DNA of 64,000 bases, taken from NCBI GenBank assembly GCA_022841705.1, contig JALHQZ010000002.1:372001-436000 (forward strand), in the 5' to 3' direction. The notes beneath the pieces were generated by a model. It had not been told where the DNA came from, did no database searches, and saw only the letters and a program-made list of their open reading frames with translations. Shown piece after piece: positions 52,836-61,069 of this stretch. The stretch comes from Pirellulales bacterium. Its GTDB lineage: Bacteria > Planctomycetota > Planctomycetia > Pirellulales > Lacipirellulaceae. The position numbers and the translations under genes are program-made. Within the stretch, counting starts at the first letter, position 1. Each line of letters begins with the position of its first letter.

Positions 52836-54262
52836 ACACGAACACATCGAATCCTGCGGCGCCGAGCTGGTTTATCGGCATGTCGTTCGTGGTGCTGTTT
52901 GTCGTCACGGCGGCGCAGACACGGGGCGAAGACTGGCAGGATGATCTCCAGTTCGCGTCGTGTGATCGCGATGTCGCGGATTCTGGAGCCGAAGCCGAAG
53001 AGGTCGCGGACGACTACTGCTCGGTCGGTTGCGCAAGTGCATGCTGCACTTCGGCAGCATGCGACGATGGCTACTGCTTCACCTCGCCATTGTCGGATGA
53101 ACTCTCCAGACGGATGACGGCCATGGCGAAATCCATGGAATCGCAAGGGTTCATCTACGCTCCCGGCCTCACTCAGTTCTACCAAGGCGCCGCCAGCGGC
53201 GGCCGAGAACAGGAATTCGCGTATGGTGGCAAAGTCGATCAGTTTCTGATCCTCGACAGTGACAAGCTGGGCCTCTGGGAAGGCATGACCATGACGATGC
53301 ACGCTGAGACTCGGTTCGGCGAGGACGTGAACCTCCAAGCAGTTGGTCTGGCCCCCGTCAATGTGGCGATGCTCTACCCGAAAGAGAACGAGCACGACAC
53401 GGCGATCACGGGTCTATCGTTCGCTCAAGAGCTCACCGATGAGGTGCAATTCGCGTTTGGCAAGTTCAACACGCTTGACTTATGGTATGGCCTCTATCCG
53501 CAGACAGGTCGGGGCGTCAACGGCTTCATGAACGCCTCCACGGTGCTTCCTTTGGGAGGCGTCGCCCGTACGGTACCGCTTGCCGTCATGGGCGCCGGAG
53601 TCATGAAGTATGAAGGGAAGCAGATTCAAAGTGGCGTCGTGGTCTTTGATCCCAAGAACGTCGCGACGACCAGTGGCTTCGATGATCTTGGCGATAACGG
53701 CGCGAATATCCTGGCCTTCAACCGGTTCTTTACCGACTTCGGGGGTCTCCCTGGCTCCCACATGTTCGGCGGCGTTGGAGCGACGGGCGAATTCACCGCT
53801 TTAGATCCGAGCGGCTTCGTTATCGTCCCAGGTGAGGGGATCGTTGCTCCTAAGCAAAACGGGACTTGGTCGTTGATCTATGTCGCCGAGCAAACGCTGT
53901 GGGCCGACGGCTGCAACAAGGATCGAAAAATGGGGCTCTTGAGCCAGTGGGGACTGTCGGATGAGCAAACCAGCCCGGTCCGTTGGTCGGGCAACGTCGG
54001 CTTTCAAGGGCAGGGCATCTCCCGCACTCGCCCGCATGATACGATGGGCGTTGGGTATTTCTATACGGGCCTGAGCCAGGAGTTCACGAACCTGTTGGGT
54101 CCCGTGCGGGATCTGCATGATGTCAATGGCGTCGAGCTTTACTACACCGCGGCCATCGCCAAGATGCTTCAGGTGACCACCGATTTGCAAATCATCGAGC
54201 CAGCCGATATCCGGAACGAAACGGCTGTCGTCTTCGGACTACGAGCCACAATGGGGATCTAG
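52832..54262 (+). CDS. OprB-type carbohydrate-selective porin family protein
   Basis: The 476-residue protein has a signal-like segment (MSFVVLFVVTAAQTRGE, about residues 17-33) and a Cys-rich acidic N-terminal stretch (CSVGCASACCTSAACDDGYC) that is unusual for porins. The body is beta-barrel-like with the OprB pattern: FIYAPGLTQFYQGAASGGR, FAFGKFNTLDLWYGLYPQT, and the terminal LYYTAAIAKMLQVTTDLQII and GLRATMGI. OprB porins allow sugar entry across the outer membrane, which fits planctomycete polysaccharide use. Its ATG overlaps the stop of a thioredoxin remnant. Confidence 0.82.
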   Translation: MNTNTSNPAAPSWFIGMSFVVLFVVTAAQTRGEDWQDDLQFASCDRDVADSGAEAEEVADDYCSVGCASACCTSAACDDGYCFTSPLSDELSRRMTAMAKSMESQGFIYAPGLTQFYQGAASGGREQEFAYGGKVDQFLILDSDKLGLWEGMTMTMHAETRFGEDVNLQAVGLAPVNVAMLYPKENEHDTAITGLSFAQELTDEVQFAFGKFNTLDLWYGLYPQTGRGVNGFMNASTVLPLGGVARTVPLAVMGAGVMKYEGKQIQSGVVVFDPKNVATTSGFDDLGDNGANILAFNRFFTDFGGLPGSHMFGGVGATGEFTALDPSGFVIVPGEGIVAPKQNGTWSLIYVAEQTLWADGCNKDRKMGLLSQWGLSDEQTSPVRWSGNVGFQGQGISRTRPHDTMGVGYFYTGLSQEFTNLLGPVRDLHDVNGVELYYTAAIAKMLQVTTDLQIIEPADIRNETAVVFGLRATMGI

Positions 54263-54435
54263 CGGGGATTTAGCTCGATCCCTTCTGCTCTGTGGACGGC
54301 GAACCGCGCTCACGAATCCTGAAGCAAGCGAGCCGTGGGTCGCTTCGTGCCGATGCCGCCAGTCCGCGGAGATTCGGTCCCGGCTCAATCACCTTGCACG
54401 GATCCGTCGGCCTGCTTCAAAAGACGGAAGCACGC

Positions 54436-55950
54436 TTATTTTGTTGGCTCATCCGGGTTGTCGAGTCGCACCAGCAACCATTGCTCCGTGCGATCTGCAC
54501 TGAAGTGGATCATGCACGGCGCTTCGTCTTTGGTTAGGTTGTACAACCCGGTCTCAACAACCTCTGACTTATTGTCGCCCACGGTGAAGGCGACACGCTG
54601 CGTCTGCTTGTCGACCGAACCCTCGATGACCTGATTCTTGTTGCTCACGGTGTCCGTGGCGTTACCACGAATGACGCCTTGCTTGTTCACGGCCAGTTGG
54701 ATCGTGACGATGGACTTGGACTTGTCTGGCTTGCTCAACGCATACACGCCCAGCGGCAGCCAGTCGCCATCGGCCGGCGCTTCCGCGGCGGCGCCGGTCG
54801 ACGCGATCTGTGAGGCTTGAGCGTAGTACTGCTCGGCAGTGCCAACGCTATCTCCGTTAACGTAAACGCTGTTGTCTTCATAGGTAACGTTGTTGCCGTA
54901 GTCGTAGTAAATCGGCGGCGCGGCGGCGTAGCCGCAGTAGGCTGCCGCGCTGCCCCAATCGCAGTAACGCCACGCGGCTCCGGCGCCCCAACCAGCAGCC
55001 ATCCAGGCTCCTGGATGATCAACTCCCCAGTTCGACCGATAAAGATCATAGTGGTTGTAATTTCCCCGAATAGCCGCGGCGTTTCCGTAGCGTTCCGAAG
55101 GCGATGTCCGATTGAATCCAGCCGCATAGCCGGCCGCGGCGCCTTGGGCGCCCGAGTATCGAGGGGCATTGCGGTTCGCCATCGCTGCCCCAGCCGCCGC
55201 GCCCTGAGCGCCGGAGTACTGTGGCGAGTTTCGGTTGGCTGCGGCAGCTCCGGCCGCTGCGCCTTGAGCGCCTGAGTACTGAGGTGATTTTCGATTCGCT
55301 GCGGCAGCTCCTGCCGCTAAGCCCTGGCCGCCTGAGTACTGAGGAGACTTTCGATTCGCCATGGCAGCTCCGGCCGCGGCGCCCTGACCGGCTGAGGCCT
55401 GGTTCATCTGACGACGATTACCCGACGGCATCCCTTCGTCGGACGGAATACCGAGAAAGCTGTTGAGTTGTCCGCGGTTGGGTGGCGCATCTCGACCACC
55501 AGCCATTCCCGCAGCGCCTGCGGCTCCACCCGGGCCACGCCCAGTTCCTGCGCCGCCGCGACCCATTCGTGCCGCTCCGGCACCGCCGAATCCATCAGCG
55601 CCCGCGCCGGCGAATCCCCCAGCACCTCGTCCAGCGCTTGCGCCTTCGAAGCCACCCGCGCCGCGTTCGCCTCCGGAGCCTCCTAATCCACTCGCCCCGC
55701 GCCCGGCGCCCGCTGCGCCACGCACGTTACCGCCACCACCACCGTAGCTTGATCCCCCGTGGAATCCGCCCCCGCCGCCCCCGGGAGAACGGCCTGCTCC
55801 TCCGCTGAATCCACCGCCACCTCGACTACCGCCGCCAGCGCCACCTCGACCACCGCCACCGCCGCCGCGACCGCGGCCCCAAGCGTCGGCCAGCGGCAGA
55901 CACACCACGAGACACATCGTAAGTGTTGTAAGAAGGTATCGATGGAACAT
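54436..55950 (-). CDS. Secreted Gly/Ala-rich surface protein with 20-residue repeats
   Basis: The 504-residue protein has a signal peptide (LLTTLTMCLVVCLPLADA) and a 140-residue Gly-rich region. Four tandem 20-residue repeats of the type ANRKSPQYSGAQGAAAGAAA follow at about residues 184-270. The C-terminal folded domain (DWLPLGVYALSKPDKSKSIV; ETGLYNLTKDEAPCMIHFSA) resembles planctomycete proteins labelled as mu-protocadherin-like cell-surface proteins. The repeats are probably extended and exposed. It is followed on the same strand by no gene, and the SnoaL-like gene precedes it by 43 bp, so the two may be co-transcribed. Confidence 0.65.
   Translation of the reverse strand: MFHRYLLTTLTMCLVVCLPLADAWGRGRGGGGGGRGGAGGGSRGGGGFSGGAGRSPGGGGGGFHGGSSYGGGGGNVRGAAGAGRGASGLGGSGGERGAGGFEGASAGRGAGGFAGAGADGFGGAGAARMGRGGAGTGRGPGGAAGAAGMAGGRDAPPNRGQLNSFLGIPSDEGMPSGNRRQMNQASAGQGAAAGAAMANRKSPQYSGGQGLAAGAAAANRKSPQYSGAQGAAAGAAAANRNSPQYSGAQGAAAGAAMANRNAPRYSGAQGAAAGYAAGFNRTSPSERYGNAAAIRGNYNHYDLYRSNWGVDHPGAWMAAGWGAGAAWRYCDWGSAAAYCGYAAAPPIYYDYGNNVTYEDNSVYVNGDSVGTAEQYYAQASQIASTGAAAEAPADGDWLPLGVYALSKPDKSKSIVTIQLAVNKQGVIRGNATDTVSNKNQVIEGSVDKQTQRVAFTVGDNKSEVVETGLYNLTKDEAPCMIHFSADRTEQWLLVRLDNPDEPTK
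55141..55400. repeat. 60-bp tandem coding repeats
   Basis: Four units with exact 60-base spacing are visible from their common GAGTAC/GAGTAT words at about 55153, 55213, 55273 and 55333. They are in frame and encode the 20-residue repeats of the Gly-rich surface protein. Units differ at several silent and coding positions. Confidence 0.85.
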
Positions 55951-55993
55951 GGGTGTTCTCCTCTAGAGCAATTATTCTCGGGAAATCAAGGCG

Positions 55994-56944
55994 TTATTTC
56001 TTGACCGGCTGACGCTTCCAAATGACTTCGCCCGTATCGGGCAACGTCATGCCGCCAACCGTTCGTTGAATCGATTGCCAAACGTAGGCGTTGTTATCCA
56101 GCATGCGGAGATTATTGATCGACATCGTGAGCTCGCCGTCGCCGGTATGGCCACGCATTTGCGAGGTCCAGCCACCTGGCTGAGGAATCCAGACGCCAAC
56201 CGCGTGCCCGCCATCGGGACTAAAGTTCCACGACTGTACATGGCCTTCCGTTGGATTCCAGCCGATAAGCTGCACGCCCGAAGACGTACTTCCGTCGACC
56301 TGGGTCGTCGTGTAGGCGCGTTCGATAAAGCGGCCGTCAACGACCCAACGGCAAAGCGATGTGGTCTTGACGCCGTCTTCTTCCGCAGTCCATTCGCCGA
56401 TTAGCCACTCGAGGTCAGCGGCGCTCGAGACCGCCGCCGGCGGTTCGACCGATGCATCTCGGACCGAGGCCATCAACCAATTGTTGTTCTCTTTGACGTG
56501 AACAACCGTGTAGTTGGTGGACCCCGAATCGCCGCCATTCGCCAGAACCGCGGCGGCTCGCCCCTCTTCAATAGCAGTGTTGCGACCGATCAGCCGTATC
56601 GAGTCGACTGCGATCTCGATCTTGCCGCCGGGATTAGCTGCAAAGGATTCTGCATAGACTTTCTTGATCGCATCGCGTCCTACAAAGATGGTTCCGGAAT
56701 CGTCAATGTACTCCCCGTTCTCGGTCCACAACGCGGCGATCGCTTTCGCGTCTCCTTTATTGAAGGCCGTCACGAAAGCTTCCGACCCTGCGCGAATCGC
56801 AGCGATTTCTCTGGCTGCTGGGTCAGGTTGCGGGCTGGCCGCCAATCCCGGTGGCTCTTTGACCGGTTGTTGAGCTAAGTTGATCGACGGCATGCAGGCG
56901 ACCAGCAGGGCGACCAGGATCAAGCTAAAGTTTGGGCAATTCAT
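55994..56944 (-). CDS. Secreted SnoaL-like/SgcJ-type protein
   Basis: The 316-residue product starts at the ATG at 56944 (GGGAG site), giving the signal peptide MNCPNFSLILVALLVACMPS. A SnoaL/NTF2-like domain occupies residues about 45-160 (EIAAIRAGSEAFVTAFNKGD, AKAIAALWTENGEY, GRDAIKKVYAESF). A second beta-rich domain follows (LEWLIGEWTAEEDGVKTTSL, IGWNPTEGHVQSWNFSPDGG). Such proteins bind small ligands, but function is rarely known. The neighbour on the same strand is the Gly-rich surface protein. Confidence 0.75.
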   Translation of the reverse strand: MNCPNFSLILVALLVACMPSINLAQQPVKEPPGLAASPQPDPAAREIAAIRAGSEAFVTAFNKGDAKAIAALWTENGEYIDDSGTIFVGRDAIKKVYAESFAANPGGKIEIAVDSIRLIGRNTAIEEGRAAAVLANGGDSGSTNYTVVHVKENNNWLMASVRDASVEPPAAVSSAADLEWLIGEWTAEEDGVKTTSLCRWVVDGRFIERAYTTTQVDGSTSSGVQLIGWNPTEGHVQSWNFSPDGGHAVGVWIPQPGGWTSQMRGHTGDGELTMSINNLRMLDNNAYVWQSIQRTVGGMTLPDTGEVIWKRQPVKK

Positions 56945-57138
56945 GTTGCGCTCCCGTCGGAAGTCAAGTTGCACTTGTAGGTATGTCAGAAATGTTCGCC
57001 CGTTCGAAATGTCTCAACTCGGATGGGCTGAGCCTGCGAGAGCCACAGCGGAACTCAAGGTTGTTAGGCCGTTAGCCTACTCTCCCGGCCGCCGAGTGGA
57101 TAGAGCGAGCCAATTTCCTGTAGAATTGTCGCGTCTGG

Positions 57139-57363
57139 GTGAGCTCAACGCTGACCGTCGGGATCTGCATGCTGACCGCATTGGTAAGTCCCAAGATCTC
57201 CTTGCCGCTTGCGCTGGCCGCGACGTTGGGCATGGCGCTCATGGGCGCCGCCGTGATCGCGATGGTAGGGGGACGCACGCCACAATCGAGAAAGCCCGGT
57301 GACAAGCCTTCTTGCTCGCTGCTTCATTCCCGTCCAAACTGCGGCATAACACTGTGCGACTGA
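57139..57363 (+). CDS. Possible small two-helix membrane protein
   Basis: A GTG-started frame of 74 residues encodes two hydrophobic stretches (STLTVGICMLTALV and LPLALAATLGMALMGAAVIA) followed by a basic, Ser/Cys-rich tail. No ribosome site of note precedes it, and the tail looks non-native. It may be a fragment of a larger membrane protein in this decayed region. Nothing else is recognisable in the 467-bp gap between the SnoaL-like gene and the lipoprotein-AAA gene. Confidence 0.3.
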   Translation: MSSTLTVGICMLTALVSPKISLPLALAATLGMALMGAAVIAMVGGRTPQSRKPGDKPSCSLLHSRPNCGITLCD

Positions 57364-57411
57364 GATAGCTCTCAGCGTAGGCACATTTCTTGTCACCTCG
57401 GAGGACTCCGC

Positions 57412-58557
57412 GTGAATCCCATTCCACGTCTGATTCTGGCGTTATCCCTCTTCACCCTCTTCTCTCTCACCGGCTGCGACGACCGCACCACCCAAGTGGC
57501 GATCGACGCAGCCGATAGGCAGGCCCAGCAGAACCAAGAACTGGCCCGCCTCGATCGCGAGCATGCTTCCGCTCGGAAGGAGCTCGTCGAACTCCATCAG
57601 CAGGTTCAGACCGAACGCCAGTCCCTCTCGGCAGGCTGGCAAGACCTGCACGTCGAGCAGAAGACCGTTATCCAGGAACGCCGCACCGAATCGCTCATCG
57701 TGAAACTCGTGCCGGTGCTGCTGACGCTGATCGCCGCCTTCTTCGTGGTCCGGCTGGTGAGCCGGTGGCTCGACTACAAGACGGTCGAGACGATGGTGCT
57801 CGTCGGGCACACACCCGAACGCGTCGCGAGCATCAGCAGCGCTGACGCGCTGGGACTTGAAACCACCCCTACCCCCACTGGAGAACCCCATGAGTCACCT
57901 CGTGACGATCGCGACCCCAGGTACGTGAACTACCACCGCTTCCTGGGTTCGCCCGAAATCGTCCAAGGGCTCGCCCATGCCGTCGAGCAGGGTAAACGCA
58001 ACCGGACGTTTGTCATCTTGTTATCACCCCAAGCCGAGCTCCCCCGGGAACTCGAAAAACTCTTCGTCGTGCTGCGGCATGAACTGCCGAGCCGCAAGCA
58101 ACTCGCTGCGATTGCCCGGGAACTGGCCACCGGCGATGAACTCCCCACGGGCGCCGAACTGGAAGCGGTGCTTGATGCGACGGCGGGACTCACCCGCTAC
58201 GAAGCCGAAGGCGCCTTGAGTTTGTCGCTCGTCCGAGACCGTCGACTGACTCCACCGACGATTCTCGCCATCAAGGCCCAGCAGCTGCAGCAGTCCAATC
58301 TGGTGACGATGCATGATCCCTATGAACGGTTTAGTGATCTCGGTGGGTTGGCCGCCCTCAAGGCGTTCTGCCTTAGGACACTGCGGCCCCGGCCCCACGA
58401 TTCGCCCGTGCAGCCCAAAGGGGTGTTGTTGTCACCTCCCGGCTGCGGTAAGAGCGCGATCGCCAAAGCCTTGGGGAACGAAGTCAATCGTCCGACGCTG
58501 CGGCTCGACCTTGGCGCCCTCAGGGGTTCGCTTGTTGGCCAACCCGGCGGAAAGTGA
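57412..58557 (+). CDS. Lipoprotein fused by deletion to a truncated Ycf46-like AAA ATPase
   Basis: The 381-residue frame starts at a GTG with a GGAGGA site. Residues 1-150 form a lipoprotein (lipobox SLTGC) with a coiled coil and a membrane helix near 95-115. Residues about 170-381 are the N-terminal part of an AAA ATPase of the Ycf46 type: NYHRFLGSPEIVQGLAHAVE, GLTRYEAEGALSLSLVRDRR, and Walker A PPGCGKSAIAKALG at 342-355. It stops at GSLVGQ, before Walker B. At the junction (57890) an ATG opens MSHLVTIAT, the start of DUF1257 proteins, so genes between the two halves appear deleted. It is probably non-functional as an ATPase. Confidence 0.72.
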   Translation: MNPIPRLILALSLFTLFSLTGCDDRTTQVAIDAADRQAQQNQELARLDREHASARKELVELHQQVQTERQSLSAGWQDLHVEQKTVIQERRTESLIVKLVPVLLTLIAAFFVVRLVSRWLDYKTVETMVLVGHTPERVASISSADALGLETTPTPTGEPHESPRDDRDPRYVNYHRFLGSPEIVQGLAHAVEQGKRNRTFVILLSPQAELPRELEKLFVVLRHELPSRKQLAAIARELATGDELPTGAELEAVLDATAGLTRYEAEGALSLSLVRDRRLTPPTILAIKAQQLQQSNLVTMHDPYERFSDLGGLAALKAFCLRTLRPRPHDSPVQPKGVLLSPPGCGKSAIAKALGNEVNRPTLRLDLGALRGSLVGQPGGK

Positions 58558-58859
58558 TTCGGACATTACCCATCCACATGTCTCGGCGGGCCAGCTCTGT
58601 AACGAGTGGGGCGCCGAGCCGAACTCCGCTTCACTGGACAATCACATTACCGCAAAGTTCAAAAAACGGAGTGACACTGCTTGACATGTTCAGAGGTACC
58701 TATCAGCAATAGTGAGAACCAAATCCCGGCGCAATTGGGCTGTGCCCCAGACCCTGGAACTTTTATCAGGCATAACTCAGTGTCCGAAGGATGTAGAAAC
58801 GGTCTCCCAGCGGATGTATCGGCTAGGAGCTCGCGCGCTTCGGCGCACCTTCGATCCGG
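58558..58859. other. Gap without a recognised gene
   Basis: This stretch lies between the truncated AAA gene and the IS982 remnant. Open frames exist but read as low-quality sequence, and I see no conserved motif. It probably includes the scar that removed the 3' end of the AAA gene. Confidence 0.5.
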
Positions 58860-59200
58860 CTATTCCTTGTTCGGTTGCGTTCCCGTTTGTTGCTTTTCAC
58901 CAGTCGCACTGCCGCAGTTTCGAGTACTTTTTTTTGCGCTACGGGCACATCGCGGGGCTGACTTCCCCAGGTTCGTCAGCCATCACCAGCTTGTCGAGTG
59001 GATTCCCTCGATGTTCGGCCCGCTATGCGGTTTCCTCCCGTCCCGAAAGGCGCCTTGCACGGGGTATCGCCTTCGTCGATTCAACTTTGGATGTGGCCTA
59101 CGGCAATTAACGGGGCAGCAAGCATGTCAAGCTGAAAGCCCTTGCGCAGCGCGGGAAGACGACGAGGGGGTGGTCACCTGCAGCCGGGTGCTGCACACTT
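58860..59200 (+). pseudogene. Frameshifted IS982-family transposase remnant
   Basis: Three pieces of one transposase appear in successive frames. VAFHQSHCRSFEYFFLRY comes first; a shift leads to HRGADFPRFVSHHQLVEWIP and SMFGPLCGFL...CTG; a shift back gives GIAFVDSTLDV. After a TAA come RGSKHVKLKALAQRGKTTRG. This matches the IS982 order (FHQS.YR.FK.FY, FP..VSY.RFVEL, CTGISFIDST, HKVFKGLAQRGKTTMGW). The N-terminal part and the C-terminal catalytic end are missing. The gap 59201-59549 after it shows no gene. Confidence 0.75.
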
Positions 59201-59549
59201 CAAATTCCATTCAGGAATCCAACCATTTGATTGGCCTTGATTACCAGATACAGCGCCGCGTAGCCAAAAATTGTTGCCGGCTGCCTGCGGCCCGTTTTAG
59301 CGGGATTTCGCGCCCGTGCGTTTTATTGGCGGACTTGCGGATTATGGGTCAATGATTGCAACGCACGAACTCGACTTTGCCCGGGTCAATGATTAGCTTT
59401 GAGATAGTCCGCTAGATTTGTCTGCCGGAAGCTCGTCTGACTGGAACTCGTCGCTGATTTTTCGGGCTATTTCACAGCGGTTTTTCGCTCGTGGAGATTC
59501 CATCCACGCCTCGGGCTACGTGCTGCCTGAAGGGGAAGGATAACGCGCT

Positions 59550-60587
59550 ATGGAGATGAACTTGCCCAATGAATTACGCCGCCGCAGTGGTTTCACGCTG
59601 GTGGAACTCTTGGTGGTGATCGCCATCATCGGCATCCTGGTGGCGCTGTTGTTGCCGGCGGTGCAGGCGGCGCGGGAGGCCGCGCGGCGGTCGCAGTGCA
59701 TTAACCATCTCAAGCAGTTGGGCCTCGCGACGCAGAACTATCACGATGCGAAGGGCCACTTGCCGCCAATGCGGGTTGACGATCACCAGCCGACGTATCT
59801 GTTCCTGCTATTGGACTTCATGGAAGAAACGGCGGTCAAAAACTTGTGGGACTACAACTTAGGCTGCTTCTATGATCAGCCCTACAGTACGCGAATTGCC
59901 AATGTGCAAGCGATGTTTTGCCCCTCGCAGCAGCACGATTCGATCATTCTCGCCATCCAGCCAGATGCGGTACACGGCCACCCACGAAACGAACCAGCGA
60001 CGGGCGGAGCGCCTGCCGGCTCGCAAGGTTACTCAGGCGCGCTCTCCGATTATCGGGCAGTTTCGGGATCGAGTTGTCGCATCACGACCACGTCGAAAAC
60101 CGGCGCGGTGGTCGTGTTGACCACTGGCGCTTACGATGGCGCCACCGGGCAGTATGTCGATGGGCCCCTACCACAAGCGTACCGTGAACAGGTGCGTTAT
60201 TCCGACTCCACTAAGAAACGCCTCAAGGGATTCAAAGCAGTCACGGGCCTCAAGAACATCACCGATGGAACTTCGAAGACGCTGCTCGCCGGTGAAGTAT
60301 CGCTGGCGACCAGCGAGTCGGGACACGCCTTCAATGGTGACCACTTGCCGGGGTATCCCATTGGAGCGACTCGCCCCTTCTGCCAAAACTGCACTCAACC
60401 CTCGAATGCCGGGGGCGACTCGGGGTTTGGAGCCGCCCACCCCGGTGTAGTGGTGTTTGCAATGGTCGATGGCAGCACCCAAGTCATCTCTCGCAGTGTC
60501 GATTTGAACGTGCTGGACCGCATGGCCACGCGCGCAGGCGAAGATCCCTACACCTTAGACGGTACCGCGGCTCCCTGTCTGCAATGA
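59550..60587 (+). CDS. DUF1559 prepilin-like protein (H-X9-DG)
   Basis: The 345-residue protein has a prepilin leader ending [21 protein letters not shown], then [20 protein letters not shown]. The C-terminal H-X9-DG motif is [13 protein letters not shown]. The middle is beta-rich with [13 protein letters not shown], a conserved DUF1559 block. It is exported via prepilin peptidase. Its last codons overlap the next gene by 4 bp (ATGA), so they are coupled. Role unknown; planctomycete genomes hold many copies. Confidence 0.88.
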   Translation: MEMNLPNELRRRSGFTLVELLVVIAIIGILVALLLPAVQAAREAARRSQCINHLKQLGLATQNYHDAKGHLPPMRVDDHQPTYLFLLLDFMEETAVKNLWDYNLGCFYDQPYSTRIANVQAMFCPSQQHDSIILAIQPDAVHGHPRNEPATGGAPAGSQGYSGALSDYRAVSGSSCRITTTSKTGAVVVLTTGAYDGATGQYVDGPLPQAYREQVRYSDSTKKRLKGFKAVTGLKNITDGTSKTLLAGEVSLATSESGHAFNGDHLPGYPIGATRPFCQNCTQPSNAGGDSGFGAAHPGVVVFAMVDGSTQVISRSVDLNVLDRMATRAGEDPYTLDGTAAPCLQ

Positions 60588-60994
60588 ACACTCCCCGGTC
60601 ACAGCTTTGCTCGGCACTCGCGGCGGCTATTCTGCTCAGCGTTTTCGGCAGCGGTTGCGGCAGTGGCAATGCGAAGGTGACGGGCGTGGTGAAGAAGGCG
60701 GATGGCTCGCCGCTGGCTGGCGCACGCGTGATCGCCAAAGTGGCGGAGGGCAAAGCGTGGGCGAGCGGCGTGACCGACGCCGAGGGAAAGTTTTCCCTCG
60801 GCCGTGAACGACCGGGCGAAGGCCTGGAACCAGGAACGTATCAAGTTTCGATCACTGAAGAACAAAAGGATTGGGATCACCCTACGCCCCCATCAATTTC
60901 CAAGAAGTACGCCAGCGCCACAACTTCCGGGATTAACTTCGACGCGACCGCAGGAAGCGCTGTGAACCTAGAACTAACCCTTGATGCGCCCTAG
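60584..60994 (+). CDS. Small lipoprotein with regulatory-like domain
   Basis: The 136-residue product has a signal sequence ending in a lipobox (FGSGC, near residues 21-25), then a carboxypeptidase regulatory-like fold: [32 protein letters not shown] and [12 protein letters not shown]. It is translationally coupled to the DUF1559 gene. A similar lipoprotein/DUF1559 pair at 7.4-8.9 kb has the opposite order, suggesting a functional link between the two families. Confidence 0.75.
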   Translation: MNTPRSQLCSALAAAILLSVFGSGCGSGNAKVTGVVKKADGSPLAGARVIAKVAEGKAWASGVTDAEGKFSLGRERPGEGLEPGTYQVSITEEQKDWDHPTPPSISKKYASATTSGINFDATAGSAVNLELTLDAP

Positions 60995-61069
60995 TTTGCT
61001 GAGTAGTGCATCAGGAGCGATTTCCTCTTCGATGGCTTTAATCACTTCCTTTCAAGCGGGACTCTCACC

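Noticed and set aside
58681..59355. Long plus-strand open frame of 224 codons
   Set aside because: Only a short part matches IS982 and the remainder is out-of-frame sequence, so the frame as a whole is not a gene.
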